Shown: positions 32,882 through 42,834, numbered from the stretch's first letter. The stretch: DNA of 64,000 nt from Enterococcus hulanensis (GCF_005405485.1 NZ_BJED01000002.1:124001-188000); one strand, 5' to 3'. Notes: generated by a model from the letters alone, not told the origin. Made by a program: numbers and translations.

Positions 32882-33718
32882 ATGAAGAAAAAACCAGTTA
32901 CAAAAATCGTTGCTTTTCTATTTTTATTTATCATGGCAATTATCTGGATACTGCCATTGCTCTATGGCTTTTTCACATCCTTTAAATCTCATGGAGAAAT
33001 TATGACTAGCGGTTTTAAAATCATGCCAGCAGAATGGGTATTGAGCAATTATTCAAACCTGCTAGTCAATAATACCAGCGCACCGTTACTGAGATGGTTC
33101 TTGAACTCGATGTTTATTGCAGTTGTTCATACACTATTGGTACTATTTGTCGTTTCTTTTTCAGCTTTTGCATACAGCCGTTTGAATTTTAAGGGAAAAA
33201 ATCTATTGTTCTCCTTTTTATTAGTAACGATGATGTTTCCATCAGTGGTAAATTTGATTCCATTATATAAGATCGTCGATATTTTTGGCTGGGTGAATAC
33301 ACCAATGGCGATGATTGTGCCGGGTGCAGCAGGTGTTTTCAATATCTTTTTGGTAAGGCAGTTTATGGACAACATACCAAAGGACTTTGATGAAGCGGCA
33401 CAAATTGACGGGGCAGGAGAATTTACTATCTTCACTAAAATTATTCTGCCGTTAATTAAGCCAGTTTTATTAGTTGTTGCATTGTTCTCCTTTACAGGTT
33501 CTTGGAATGATTTCTTGTGGCCGTCAATCGTCTTCAATGATGTTGAGCGGATGCCGATCACAGCAGGACTACAATTGCTGCAGGGGATGTATGATGTCAA
33601 ACCTGGTTTGTTGATGGCGGGAGCCTTGATCGCGATTATTCCGACGTTCATCCTATATCTTTTTGCACAGAAATATTTCTTGCAGTCAATGTCGCTTTCA
33701 GCCGGAGTGAAAGGATAA
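32882..33718 (+). CDS. sugar ABC transporter permease, MalG type
   Basis: This 278-residue partner permease has six hydrophobic segments and the EAA loop (DEAAQIDGAGEFTIFTKIILPLIKP). It follows the MalF-type gene by 13 bp with AGGAGGAAAAG as ribosome site. Its C terminus (QKYFLQSMSLSAGVKG) is the usual CUT1 ending. Together they would import an oligosaccharide, probably one cleaved by the family-2 glycosidase encoded downstream. Confidence 0.93.
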   Translation: MKKKPVTKIVAFLFLFIMAIIWILPLLYGFFTSFKSHGEIMTSGFKIMPAEWVLSNYSNLLVNNTSAPLLRWFLNSMFIAVVHTLLVLFVVSFSAFAYSRLNFKGKNLLFSFLLVTMMFPSVVNLIPLYKIVDIFGWVNTPMAMIVPGAAGVFNIFLVRQFMDNIPKDFDEAAQIDGAGEFTIFTKIILPLIKPVLLVVALFSFTGSWNDFLWPSIVFNDVERMPITAGLQLLQGMYDVKPGLLMAGALIAIIPTFILYLFAQKYFLQSMSLSAGVKG

Positions 33719-33722
33719 GAAC

Positions 33723-34133
33723 ATGAGTCGAAAAAAAGAACGAACATTGATAAAGATAATGGGCATTTGGCAAATAATAGATGGCCTCATCACGATTATG
33801 TTCTATGGGATCTATCAAGAATTTTTTGCTCAGAATAATAGCAGCAGCTTCAGCACTCAATATCATGGAATGAACGCACTATTTGGTAATGCTTTTTTGT
33901 TTGTTTGTGGTTTTGGCACTTTGTTGATTGGTTTGGGATTGTTCAATTTGATTGCTAGTCAAAAATACATTAAAGACGATCAGGTAATTACCTCAATTGG
34001 TGTTGTTCTACTGATCCAAGCGTTTTTTTCTTACATGATTTTTGATGTGATTAGTTTAATTTTAGGAATGTCGGCGGCAGTGATCTTGCTGGCAAAAAAT
34101 AAAAGTATACGCTTAAACAGTCAGACTGGTTGA
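33723..34133 (+). CDS. small membrane protein of unknown function
   Basis: This 136-residue protein has four hydrophobic segments and begins 4 bp after the second permease gene, so it is co-transcribed. I recognise no family. It has no binding-protein or EAA-loop features. Possible roles are modulating the transporter or simply being a hitchhiker in the operon. Confidence 0.7.
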   Translation: MSRKKERTLIKIMGIWQIIDGLITIMFYGIYQEFFAQNNSSSFSTQYHGMNALFGNAFLFVCGFGTLLIGLGLFNLIASQKYIKDDQVITSIGVVLLIQAFFSYMIFDVISLILGMSAAVILLAKNKSIRLNSQTG

Positions 34134-34152
34134 GCAAGATTAGGAGTAGAGA

Positions 34153-35955
34153 ATGAATAGAAATGAATATCCACGTCCGCAATTTGTAAGGGATTTTTGG
34201 TTGAATTTAAATGGTGAATGGCAATTTTCCTTTGATGACGATAATCAAGGAAAGCATGAAAAGTGGTTTGCCAATAAGCAGCTGGATAGCACAATCAATG
34301 TACCGTTTGTTTATCAATCGGAGTTGAGCGGGATCAATGATCGGACACCTCATGACATCGTTTGGTATAAGCGTTCGTTTGCGATTCAACCAGCAACGAA
34401 CGAACGAGTGATTCTTCATTTTGGTGCGGTAGATTATGAAGCAGATGTTTATGTCAATGCGCAGCACGTCTGTCACCATATTGGTGGGAATACTAGCTTT
34501 TCAATTGATATTACGGATCAGTTGAACGAAGATGCAACACAAGAAGTCAGTGTTCGAGCATTTGATAGCCATTACGATGAAACGATTCCTCGCGGCAAAC
34601 AGTTTTGGGAGGATAAATCTCGGGGAATCTGGTACACGAACTCTACCGGTATTTGGCAAACGGTTTGGCTAGAGATCGTTCCTATGAATTATATCAAGGA
34701 TGTTCGGATCACTCCGTTGTTTGATGAAGGAAAAGTTTCATTTGATGTGGAATTTCCTGCGGTTCATCCGAAAGCTTCACTAAATTATGAGATTAGCTAT
34801 GGAGAAATTCCAATCGCATCTGGAACGGTTGATGTTGTGTCAAAAAGAAATATTTTTGACGTAGAACTGATTCAAAATCATATTTTCCGAACAAACTATC
34901 ACAGTGAAGGATGGACTTGGACGCCAGAAAAACCGAATTTATTTGACGTAACATTCCGCCTGATCACAGAGGGACAGACGGAAGACAAAGTATCCAGCTA
35001 TTTTGGATTGCGTAAAGTACACACAGAAGATGGAATGGTCTTTTTAAACAATAAGCCTTATTACCAGAAATTAGTTTTGGATCAGGGCTATTGGCCGAGC
35101 GGTTTATTGACGGCCCCAACTGATGCGGATTTTATCAAGGATATCGAGTTAGCGAAGGAAATGGGTTTTAACGGTTGCCGTAAACATCAAAAAGTAGAAG
35201 ATCCGCGCTTCCTTTATTGGGCAGACCAGCTTGGTTTTATTGTATGGGGTGAATGTGCGGCGCCAGCTGTTTACAATCATGATTCAGCGGAACGTTTAGT
35301 AAGAGAATGGTCTGATATTATCCGTCGTGATTATAATCATCCGTCGATTATTACTTGGGTACCAGTGAACGAAAGCTGGGGAGTGCCGAATATTTCTTTC
35401 GACCGCCAGCAGCAGCACTATACTCAAACAATGTACCATTACATCAAATCGTTGGATCGCACTCGCTTGGTAATTTCTAATGACGGGTGGGCATTGACCG
35501 ATACCGATATCGTCGCGATTCATAATTACGCACATGGGGAAGAAGAAGAGAAAGAAAAATACCTTTATTTCAAAGACAGTTTGTCAACGGTTGAAAAACT
35601 GATTACCAGACGTTCCACTCCATGGCCGATCTTTGCTAACGGTTTTTCATATCAAAACCAGCCGATTTTATTAACGGAATTTGGCGGCATCGGTTTTGAC
35701 GTTTCTGGTCAACCTGGCTGGGGCTATACCTCAGCGGAAAACGAAGAAGAATTTTTACGCGAGTATCGCCGAGTAATGGAAGCTGTTTTTGCATCACAAA
35801 GTCTTTGGGGCTTTTGCTATACACAGTTAAGTGATGTTGAACAAGAAATTAATGGACTGTTGACATATGAGCGCGAACCGAAATGCGATTTGAAGAAGCT
35901 GGCTGAAATCAACGGACTCTATCACTTGATGGTTTTGGACAGTTCTAGCAATTAG
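34153..35955 (+). CDS. glycoside hydrolase family 2 (beta-galactosidase/beta-glucuronidase type)
   Basis: This 600-residue cytoplasmic hydrolase has an N-terminal sugar-binding jelly roll (NLNGEWQFSFDDD...VPFVYQSELSG...VWYKRSF), an immunoglobulin-like middle domain and a C-terminal barrel. The acid/base glutamate lies in WVPVNESWG and the nucleophile in LLTEFGGIGFD. It has no signal peptide, so it acts on sugar brought in by the ABC transporter. It is shorter than LacZ and close to the compact GH2 group found in sugar ABC operons. The linkage it cleaves (galactoside, glucuronide or mannoside) is not decided by sequence alone. The ribosome site is TTAGGAG. Confidence 0.9.
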   Translation: MNRNEYPRPQFVRDFWLNLNGEWQFSFDDDNQGKHEKWFANKQLDSTINVPFVYQSELSGINDRTPHDIVWYKRSFAIQPATNERVILHFGAVDYEADVYVNAQHVCHHIGGNTSFSIDITDQLNEDATQEVSVRAFDSHYDETIPRGKQFWEDKSRGIWYTNSTGIWQTVWLEIVPMNYIKDVRITPLFDEGKVSFDVEFPAVHPKASLNYEISYGEIPIASGTVDVVSKRNIFDVELIQNHIFRTNYHSEGWTWTPEKPNLFDVTFRLITEGQTEDKVSSYFGLRKVHTEDGMVFLNNKPYYQKLVLDQGYWPSGLLTAPTDADFIKDIELAKEMGFNGCRKHQKVEDPRFLYWADQLGFIVWGECAAPAVYNHDSAERLVREWSDIIRRDYNHPSIITWVPVNESWGVPNISFDRQQQHYTQTMYHYIKSLDRTRLVISNDGWALTDTDIVAIHNYAHGEEEEKEKYLYFKDSLSTVEKLITRRSTPWPIFANGFSYQNQPILLTEFGGIGFDVSGQPGWGYTSAENEEEFLREYRRVMEAVFASQSLWGFCYTQLSDVEQEINGLLTYEREPKCDLKKLAEINGLYHLMVLDSSSN

Positions 35956-36118
35956 GAAGGTTTTTGTTTTGATGGATTCTACGCTGATACTCTTGAGAGA
36001 AATTTCTGGAAGCGAAAAGATGTTTTCTTTTTGGTCATGTCTTGAAGAAAATAAATCAGTAAACAAATAAGATAAGCGTAGAGAACGCCAGAAACCAAAA
36101 AGAAACGGGAGATGGAAA

Positions 36119-37228
36119 ATGGTTGAATTAGAGTTAAATCACATTTATAAAAAATACGAAGGCAATGAAAATTATACTGTCACAGACTTTAATTTACAGA
36201 TTAAGGATCGTGAGTTTATTGTTTTTGTTGGTCCTTCTGGTTGTGGGAAATCAACGACATTACGGATGGTCGCTGGATTGGAAGATATTTCTGAAGGTGA
36301 ATTCAAAATTGGCGACACCCTAATGAATGATGTTGCACCAAAAGATCGGGATATTGCGATGGTTTTCCAAAACTACGCGCTGTATCCTCATATGACAGTC
36401 TTTGATAATATGGCGTTCGGTTTAAAATTGAGAAAATTTGAAAAAGCTGAAATAAAAGATCGAGTAGAAAATGCGGCTGAAATACTAGGTTTAACTGAAT
36501 ATCTACAAAGCAAACCTTCTGGACTCTCAGGAGGACAACGCCAACGGGTTGCGCTGGGCCGCGCAATTGTTCGTGATGCAAGAGTATTCTTAATGGACGA
36601 ACCCTTATCTAACTTGGATGCAAAGCTTCGAGTGGCGATGCGTGCGGAGATCGCCAAACTGCATCGTCGATTAAATACGACAACAATCTATGTAACGCAT
36701 GACCAAACAGAAGCAATGACGATGGCGGATCGCATTGTGATTATGAAGGACGGGTTTATCCAGCAGATTGGGACACCGCAGGAGGTTTATAATTCGCCGA
36801 AAAATAAATTCGTTGCAGGGTTTATTGGTTCGCCGGCGATGAATTTCTTCCCAGTAAGATTAGAGCAGGGGTATATTACTGATGGAAAAGATTTACGGTT
36901 ACGTGTGCCAGAAGGTAAGAACAAAGTTTTAGTAGAAAAAGGCTACGAAGGGAAAGAGGTGATTTTTGGCATTCGTCCGGAAGACATCCATACCGAGCCG
37001 ATCGCTATTGAGGCGGCAATTGATTCGACTGTTAAAGCAAATGTCATGGTTTCGGAATTATTGGGTGCGGAAACGATGCTGTATACTAAAACTGGTGATA
37101 CTGAATTTATCTCCCGTGTTGATGCGCGTGATTTCCATGAACCTGGCGCAATCGTTGAACTAGCTTTTAATATCAGTAAGGCACACTTTTTCGATCTAGA
37201 AAGTGAAGAAGTCATTTCTTTAGTGTAA
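36119..37228 (+). CDS. msmK: sugar ABC transporter ATP-binding protein, MsmK/UgpC type
   Basis: This 369-residue ATPase energises CUT1 sugar importers. It has Walker A GPSGCGKST, signature LSGGQRQRVALGRA, Walker B VFLMDEPLSNLD and a C-terminal TOBE/OB regulatory region (about 240-369). It closes the operon after the family-2 glycosidase, 163 bp downstream. In many Firmicutes one such ATPase serves several importers, so it may have wider use. A terminator follows at 37277. Confidence 0.93.
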   Translation: MVELELNHIYKKYEGNENYTVTDFNLQIKDREFIVFVGPSGCGKSTTLRMVAGLEDISEGEFKIGDTLMNDVAPKDRDIAMVFQNYALYPHMTVFDNMAFGLKLRKFEKAEIKDRVENAAEILGLTEYLQSKPSGLSGGQRQRVALGRAIVRDARVFLMDEPLSNLDAKLRVAMRAEIAKLHRRLNTTTIYVTHDQTEAMTMADRIVIMKDGFIQQIGTPQEVYNSPKNKFVAGFIGSPAMNFFPVRLEQGYITDGKDLRLRVPEGKNKVLVEKGYEGKEVIFGIRPEDIHTEPIAIEAAIDSTVKANVMVSELLGAETMLYTKTGDTEFISRVDARDFHEPGAIVELAFNISKAHFFDLESEEVISLV

Positions 37229-37276
37229 TAAGCAGGAAAATGACTTTTATAGAAGTCAAAATAATTTTAAACAAAA

Positions 37277-37337
37277 AAACTTCATTGGGAAGAATAGGTG
37301 CAGAACAGCCGCTTATTTTATCCAATGGAGTTTTTTT
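37277..37337 (+). terminator. terminator after the sugar ABC operon
   Basis: AAACTTCATTGG (37277-37288) pairs with CCAATGGAGTTT (37322-37333), followed by TTTT. The loop is long and may fold internally. Confidence 0.7.
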
Positions 37338-37355
37338 ATTACGAAGTGTTCTTTC

Positions 37356-37408
37356 TTGACAACCTATCTAAAAGACCTATAATTAGCAAGTCAATATATC
37401 TAAAAGAC
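37356..37408 (+). promoter_or_regulatory. promoter and direct-repeat operator of the PadR/MFS pair
   Basis: TTGACA (37356-37361) and TATAAT (37378-37383) are 16 bp apart. TATCTAAAAGAC occurs at 37365-37376 and again at 37397-37408, a 32-bp period (three helix turns). The copies overlap the promoter core and the start of the transcript, a good place for a PadR repressor. Confidence 0.65.
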
Positions 37409-37438
37409 TTATGCAGTTTTGTCGGAGGGGAGGACATC

Positions 37439-37972
37439 ATGTATGATTTATTGCTTTTAGGGTCATTGATCAGTGGGGATAAAACTGGTTATAAGCTGCA
37501 AAAAATCGTTGGGTCGGCTTTGCAGCCGATGCGTAAAGTTTCCAGCGGTGTGCTGTATCCTTCATTAGAAAGGTTAGAAAAAGAGGGACTTGTCACTTCG
37601 ATGATGCATGAAGAAGGGCGCAAGATGAAGTTGTGGCATATTACCACAAAAGGCGTTGATCGTTTTATTGAATTAATGAAAGAAAAAATACCTTCGGATG
37701 CGAAGCGCAATGACATGATTCATTTCAAATTGCGTTCGTTAGACAGCGTCACCCTCATTGAACAATTGGACATTTTAGAGGAATTTCGGTTGTTTATCGA
37801 AAAGGATTTGGAATTTTATCAAAAGGCGCAAGAGGATATGGCGGACCATCAGGCGCGTTTTCCAGAAAATGCAGAACGCTTTCGGATTTTGGGCGAGGCG
37901 TATGAGCTGGATATCCAAATCGCTAAAACAAAATTAAGCTGGATCAAGAAACAAATCGCTGATCGGAAATAA
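37439..37972 (+). CDS. PadR-family transcriptional regulator
   Basis: This 177-residue regulator has the PadR winged helix (LLLLGSLISGDKTGYKLQKIVG...SSGVLYPSLERLEKEGLVTS...RKMKLWHITTKG) and a longer C-terminal helical dimerisation part (PadR subfamily with Vir_act_alpha_C-like tail). I use ATG 37439, behind GGAGGGGAGG; a longer frame from 37298 would begin inside the terminator. It precedes an MFS drug exporter by 53 bp and probably represses both genes until a substrate binds. Confidence 0.88.
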   Translation: MYDLLLLGSLISGDKTGYKLQKIVGSALQPMRKVSSGVLYPSLERLEKEGLVTSMMHEEGRKMKLWHITTKGVDRFIELMKEKIPSDAKRNDMIHFKLRSLDSVTLIEQLDILEEFRLFIEKDLEFYQKAQEDMADHQARFPENAERFRILGEAYELDIQIAKTKLSWIKKQIADRK

Positions 37973-38025
37973 CTGGTTGCGATCAGCAGATTGATAGTTA
38001 TAGATAGTAGGAGTGCGAATAGTTT

Positions 38026-39561
38026 ATGGAAAATTCTTTAAAAAAATGGTTCTCATTAGTTGCGATGTCTTTAGGCGTCTTCATGGGATTGTTGGACGTT
38101 ACAGTGGTAAACGTAGCGTTGCCGACTATGCAAAAGGCTTTTAATGAGCCTTTTACTCAATTGCAATGGGTTTTGAATGCTTATACGTTAGTTTTTGCGG
38201 TCACATTATTGATCGTATCAAAAATGGGTGACATGTATGGTCGCAAGAAAGTCTTCTTGGCCAGCTTGATCTTATTTGTAATTGCTTCTGTGGTAAACGG
38301 TTTTGCACCTTCATTATTAATTTTAGATATTGGCCGCGGCATTCAAGCCATCGGCGGTGCAGGGATGATGTCTTTATCAATGGCATTGGTCGCATCGAAC
38401 TTTGATGGCAAACAGCGCGGACTGGCCTTGGGTATTTTAGGCTCAGTGATTGGTTTATCTTCTGCTTCAGGTCCATTAGTTGGCGGTCTGTTAGTGGATG
38501 CTTTTGGTTGGGAATCGATCTTTTTTATCAATTTACCAATCGGTATTATTGCCGTTTTGATGACGATTCGTTTTGTCAATGAAACGCCAAGTTATGGGAA
38601 AGATCAGAAAATCGATTTTATCGGGATGATTTTATCCGCTGCTGCATTATTCAGCGCGATTTATGGTTTGATCCAAAAAGAAACCCATATTAATTTGGCA
38701 TGGACAGATCCAAAGGTTGGCGGCTGGTTAGTTTTAGCTGTTGTATTTTTAGCCTTGTTTATCTTCGTTGAAGCGAAAGTTGAAAATCCAATGATGAATT
38801 TAAAGATGTTCAAGAATATCAATTTTATCGGGTCCGTTTTAGTCGCGTTTGCATTAGGTTCAGGAATCTATGCCTTCAATACCTATTTAACCGTATTGAT
38901 GCAAAACTATATTGGCTGGTCAGCCTTTGATACGGGGATTCGTCAATTGGCATTATCTGTTTGGTCGTTGATTTTAGGTCCGGTCGTAGGAATTCTTGGG
39001 AATAAATTCTCGAAAAAATGGATGATCGTAGCTGGCTTATTAGTCAGCGGGGCTGGTTTTATCTTCTTGATCGGTCAATTATCTCCGACGATGGGCTACG
39101 CGCAATTATGGCCAACGCTTGTTATGATCGGGATTGCCAACGGAATCGTGAATCCGGTATTGAACTCAGCCGGATTGGAAGGTGTCGCACCTGAAGAGAT
39201 GGGGATGGCATCAGGTCTATTGAATGTTTTTCGGCAATTTGGAACAAGTTTTGGTGTCGTGATTTTAGGATTAGTCGAAGCAAATCGTTATGCAGATGTG
39301 GTAAACCAACATGCCTCCTCAATGCATTTGCCTGAAAAATTAACCAACGGCTTGATTACAGCGGGACCATTTTCCGGTCATCAAATCGCGTTTTCTGATG
39401 CGTTAAGCAAGGCGCCGTTTGCCCACGAGCTGCAAAAGGTCGTCGTTAATGCCTTCGACAAAGGCTTGATCCAAATCTGTTATGTTGCTGGAGCAATTGT
39501 TGTGATTGGTGCGATCGGCGCAGCGATCTTTATGCGTGAAAGCAAAGAGGTAATAGAATAA
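38026..39561 (+). CDS. MFS multidrug exporter, DHA2 (EmrB/QacA) type
   Basis: This 511-residue transporter has fourteen predicted membrane segments. The DHA2 motif LDVTVVNVALPTMQ lies in helix 1, LVFAVTLLIVSKMGDMYGRKKVF in the loop between helices 2 and 3, and the motif C-like GSVIGLSSASGPLVGGLLVD in helix 5. Such proteins expel lipophilic or cationic drugs using the proton gradient. It is co-transcribed with the PadR regulator. The substrate range is unknown. Confidence 0.92.
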   Translation: MENSLKKWFSLVAMSLGVFMGLLDVTVVNVALPTMQKAFNEPFTQLQWVLNAYTLVFAVTLLIVSKMGDMYGRKKVFLASLILFVIASVVNGFAPSLLILDIGRGIQAIGGAGMMSLSMALVASNFDGKQRGLALGILGSVIGLSSASGPLVGGLLVDAFGWESIFFINLPIGIIAVLMTIRFVNETPSYGKDQKIDFIGMILSAAALFSAIYGLIQKETHINLAWTDPKVGGWLVLAVVFLALFIFVEAKVENPMMNLKMFKNINFIGSVLVAFALGSGIYAFNTYLTVLMQNYIGWSAFDTGIRQLALSVWSLILGPVVGILGNKFSKKWMIVAGLLVSGAGFIFLIGQLSPTMGYAQLWPTLVMIGIANGIVNPVLNSAGLEGVAPEEMGMASGLLNVFRQFGTSFGVVILGLVEANRYADVVNQHASSMHLPEKLTNGLITAGPFSGHQIAFSDALSKAPFAHELQKVVVNAFDKGLIQICYVAGAIVVIGAIGAAIFMRESKEVIE

Positions 39562-39617
39562 ATTTCAGCTGAATTATCGACTGCCGTGTCTGATCTTGTT
39601 CTTATTAAAAAATGAAA

Positions 39618-39674
39618 AAAACCGGGGGCACAGATACTTTCGTAAAAGAGAAAGTAATCTGTGTCCTCGGTTTT
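39618..39674. terminator. bidirectional terminator
   Basis: AAAACCGGGGGCACAGATAC (from 39618) pairs imperfectly with the segment ending CTCGGTTTT (39674). Flanking A- and T-runs serve both the MFS gene and the convergent malate transporter gene. Confidence 0.85.
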
Positions 39675-39677
39675 ATT

Positions 39678-41000
39678 TTATGAAAACAGCTGCATCAAGA
39701 AGCCAGAGATGATTAGGACGATCGCGCCGCCTAAACGGTTGCCCATTTGAGCAAAAGCAATCAATTCCATTCTGTTAGCGGCAGATAATACAGCAACATT
39801 CCCCGTTCCGCCCATTGAGTTATTACATAATCCAGCGGTAATGGTTGATTCGATTGGATATAGACCGAAGAGACGGCCGACGAATCCAGAAACAAGTGAA
39901 ATGACAACCACACTTGTTAAGCATAAAACAACGAATTGCCAGGTTAAAGCAGAGGCTAAAACATTCAAGTTCAACAAAGCAATACCGATACCGGCAAGAA
40001 CAGCGGCAGTTAGGTTTTTAACGATCAAATTATTGAACATGATCGCTGCATCTTCATAGTATTCAGGCAGGATATTCGTAATTTTACAAATAACTACGAT
40101 GATGATCATGAAGGCATACGCATGAATTTTTGGAACGAAGAAGTTGCAGATTTGACCTAAAATGAAGAACGTCAAGGCCACCATCAAGCCAACACCAAGC
40201 TGAGCAATATCCGGTTTTACTTCACGAGGTTTGCCATCACCAAGATCGCCTTTTTCCATCAATTTCCCGTTACCGTTTAATTTAGGTAATGATTGACCAG
40301 CGCGAGATACTAGAGCAGCACCAATAATTGCTAAAACATTGGTCATCGCTGTTGCAGGAATTAAGCGGGAGATAATCGATGAGGCATCTGTCCCTAAAAC
40401 ATGCGCGTAAATGGTTGATAGCGGAACAGCTCCGGCCCCAACACCGCCAGCCATAGCCGGTAATGAGATGTATAATACCGAGTTAGCAAAACCGTTACCG
40501 ATCAGCATCCCCACAAGTCCAACAGCAAAGAAAGAAACTACCATAGAAATAAGAGCAACAGGAATAAAACGAACAGAGGCCTTCATCAATAATTTACGGT
40601 TCATTCCTAAGATACTACCTGTGATCAAGGCAGCGATATAAAAATCTAAGAAGCCCATGTTGGTGACAAAATTTTCAGTTGATTTAACAACTGCATCAGG
40701 CAAGATGCCAAAAGTCGCAATCGCAGCAGAGGCAAAGATCGCAAAGACCGATCCGCCGCCTAGGTAGCTTTTGACGATTGGGATTTTGTTGCCGATAAAA
40801 TGGAATAAGTTCCCGAAAATAACTAGGATCGCGATTGGTCCGATCATATTTGTTGGCAATTTGCCTAAAGCCATCGCCACGATCAACACAACGACCATGA
40901 TCAAATAGATTGGCAAGCTAACGCCGGAAATTTTTGTTGACCAAAAACCGGTCTTTTTTTCTTCAACTGGCAGCGCAGTTGTTGTTTCTTTTTGTGACAT
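39678..41000 (-). CDS. maeP: 2-hydroxycarboxylate transporter (malate/citrate:cation symporter)
   Basis: This 440-residue membrane protein of the 2HCT family (CitP/MaeP/CimH) has eleven or so hydrophobic segments. The two GGxG reentrant-loop motifs are MAGGVGAGAVPLS and NSMGGTGNVAV, and the later FAQMGNRLGG matches the family's conserved C-terminal arginine region. Being next to malic enzyme, malate is the likely substrate. It lies 133 bp downstream of maeE on the same strand, with a hairpin in between. The AAAGGAT ribosome site is adequate. Confidence 0.9.
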   Translation of the reverse strand: MSQKETTTALPVEEKKTGFWSTKISGVSLPIYLIMVVVLIVAMALGKLPTNMIGPIAILVIFGNLFHFIGNKIPIVKSYLGGGSVFAIFASAAIATFGILPDAVVKSTENFVTNMGFLDFYIAALITGSILGMNRKLLMKASVRFIPVALISMVVSFFAVGLVGMLIGNGFANSVLYISLPAMAGGVGAGAVPLSTIYAHVLGTDASSIISRLIPATAMTNVLAIIGAALVSRAGQSLPKLNGNGKLMEKGDLGDGKPREVKPDIAQLGVGLMVALTFFILGQICNFFVPKIHAYAFMIIIVVICKITNILPEYYEDAAIMFNNLIVKNLTAAVLAGIGIALLNLNVLASALTWQFVVLCLTSVVVISLVSGFVGRLFGLYPIESTITAGLCNNSMGGTGNVAVLSAANRMELIAFAQMGNRLGGAIVLIISGFLMQLFS

Positions 41001-41045
41001 TTTAAAAAGATCCTTTCTTTAATAAAGCGATGATTGAAGCAAAGA

Positions 41046-41069
41046 GGGAGTAGATGATACTCTACTCCC
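41046..41069 (-). other. intercistronic hairpin between maeE and maeP
   Basis: GGGAGTAGA (41046-41054) pairs with TCTACTCCC (41061-41069). On the minus strand no long T-run follows, so it is more likely an attenuator or mRNA-end stabiliser than a full terminator. Confidence 0.6.
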
Positions 41070-41133
41070 GCAAATAAGAGAGTTGTTTTTATTTAATGAA
41101 CCAGTCATTGAGAGAGGGATGAATGGTTGAACG

Positions 41134-42765
41134 TTAGTCTTTGTATTCAGGCAGCCATTTTGCAGCTTCAACAGCGGCTTTGACATCAGTGATTTCTTCA
41201 CGGTTCAGTTTTTGATCGACAACTGATTTTGCGACAGTTTCAGCGATAATTTGAGAGAACTCAGTGATTTTTGCTACTGGGGGCAGGATGGATGCACCTG
41301 GTTTTGTTACATCGACGATTCCGCCTAGCGCACGGCTCGCTTGAGAAATAATTTCATCATTTACGCGAGTTGAAGTTGAAGCGATCAGACCTAAACCTAG
41401 ACCAGGGTACATTAATGCATTGTTGGCTTGCCCGATTTGATAAGTTACACCTTGGTATTCAACGTCGTCGGCAGGAATTCCTGTTCCGATCAATGCTTTG
41501 CCATCTGTCCATTCGATCAAATCTTTTGCTGTTGCTTCAGCTAGTTTTGTTGGATTTGATAAAGGCATAATAATTGGACGAGCTGTGTGTGCAGCCATGT
41601 CTTTAATGATTGCTTCACTGAAAGCACCTGGTTGAGTAGACGTTCCGATCATAATTGTTGGATGGATCTCTTTTACCACAGCTTCTAAGTTTGTTAGTTC
41701 AGCGCTGTTAGTGAATTCAGCACGTTTTCTGGCAAACGGAATTTGTCCAGGAGTTAATCCTTCTGTATCTTCAAATAATAATCCTTGTTTGTCGACTTGA
41801 TAGAAGTGTTTGCGGGCTTCTTCTTCAGGAGTTCCTTGACGAACCATTTCTTTTAATAGGATATTAGCGATACCAACACCCGCAGTTCCAGCACCAAAGG
41901 TTAAAATCGTTTGGTCTTTTAATGCTTCTCCCGAAATATTTAATCCACCTAGAACACCGGCAAGTACGACGATACCAGTTCCTTGGATGTCATCATTGAA
42001 GGTCGTGATCTTGTCTTGATATTTTTCTAAAATATTTGCGGCATTGCCACGTCCGAAGTCTTCCCAGTGTAATAATAGTTCAGGGAAAAGCTCTGTAGCA
42101 GCTTCAACAAATTGATCGATAAAGTCATAGTAAGTGTCGCCTTCGACACGGGCATGACGGTTACCTAAGTAAAGCGGGTTGTTTAATAATTCTTCGTTAT
42201 TTGTACCAGCGTCGATCGATACAGGTAATACTTGAGCAGGGTTGATACCAGCAGCGGCAGTGTAAACCATTAATTTACCGATGGCGATATCGACACCGTT
42301 GACACCCCAGTCGCCCATTCCTAAAATTCCTTCTGCGTCAGTAACAACGATCAAACGAATGTCGCGACCATCCGCAGCGTTTTTCAAGCTGTCTTTGATG
42401 CTTGCTGGATCATCGATTGATAGAAAAGCAGCATCTTGCGGTTCAACAAAGATTTCATTGTATTGTTCGATCGAATCGGCAACTACTGGATCATAAACGA
42501 TTGGCATGAATTCAACGAGGTGCTGACCCATTAATTTGTAGAACAATGTCCGGTTGGTGTTGAACACGTTCATTAAGAAAATCCGTTTTTCTAAATCAGA
42601 TGGTTTGCTTAGATATTGACCATAAGCTTGAACAGATTGTTGTTCCAGTGTTTGAACAGTGCTGGGAAGCATTCCTGTGATGCCGTATTTTGCACGTTCT
42701 TCTTTTGTAAAAGCAGTCCCTTTGTTTAAAAAGGGATTATTCAATAGGTTTAAACCAGTAAGCAT
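41134..42765 (-). CDS. maeE: malic enzyme (NAD-dependent, malate to pyruvate and CO2)
   Basis: This 543-residue oxidative decarboxylase has the N-terminal malic domain and the metal/acid segment [16 protein letters not shown], plus [18 protein letters not shown] upstream. The NAD-binding domain contains [14 protein letters not shown]. Length and motifs match the MaeE/SfcA type rather than the shorter MaeB form. With maeP it lets the cell use malate as a carbon source and make pyruvate. The maeKR two-component system that accompanies this pair in some lactic bacteria is not adjacent. GGAGGATT precedes the start. Confidence 0.93.
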   Translation of the reverse strand: MLTGLNLLNNPFLNKGTAFTKEERAKYGITGMLPSTVQTLEQQSVQAYGQYLSKPSDLEKRIFLMNVFNTNRTLFYKLMGQHLVEFMPIVYDPVVADSIEQYNEIFVEPQDAAFLSIDDPASIKDSLKNAADGRDIRLIVVTDAEGILGMGDWGVNGVDIAIGKLMVYTAAAGINPAQVLPVSIDAGTNNEELLNNPLYLGNRHARVEGDTYYDFIDQFVEAATELFPELLLHWEDFGRGNAANILEKYQDKITTFNDDIQGTGIVVLAGVLGGLNISGEALKDQTILTFGAGTAGVGIANILLKEMVRQGTPEEEARKHFYQVDKQGLLFEDTEGLTPGQIPFARKRAEFTNSAELTNLEAVVKEIHPTIMIGTSTQPGAFSEAIIKDMAAHTARPIIMPLSNPTKLAEATAKDLIEWTDGKALIGTGIPADDVEYQGVTYQIGQANNALMYPGLGLGLIASTSTRVNDEIISQASRALGGIVDVTKPGASILPPVAKITEFSQIIAETVAKSVVDQKLNREEITDVKAAVEAAKWLPEYKD

Positions 42766-42798
42766 AAATAAATCCTCCTAAATTTTGATTGCTAGCGA

Positions 42799-42834
42799 AG
42801 TATAAAAGGAGGAAAGGTTTATAGTCAAAACCTT
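42799..42834 (-). promoter_or_regulatory. maeE promoter with inverted-repeat operator
   Basis: On the minus strand TTGACT (42823-42828) and TATACT (42799-42804) are 18 bp apart. The -35 lies inside AAGGTTT-N7-AAACCTT (42814-42834), a perfect 7-bp inverted repeat that could bind a regulator. Confidence 0.6.

Noticed and set aside
35972-36070. A 32-codon ORF between the GH2 gene and the MsmK gene
   Set aside because: The only purine-rich site (GGAAGG) is about 12 bases away, and nothing in its sequence suggests a protein; left out for lack of support.
37298-37438. A longer start for the PadR protein
   Set aside because: It would begin inside the preceding terminator and run through the promoter and operator; ATG 37439 has a strong ribosome site and the family-typical start.
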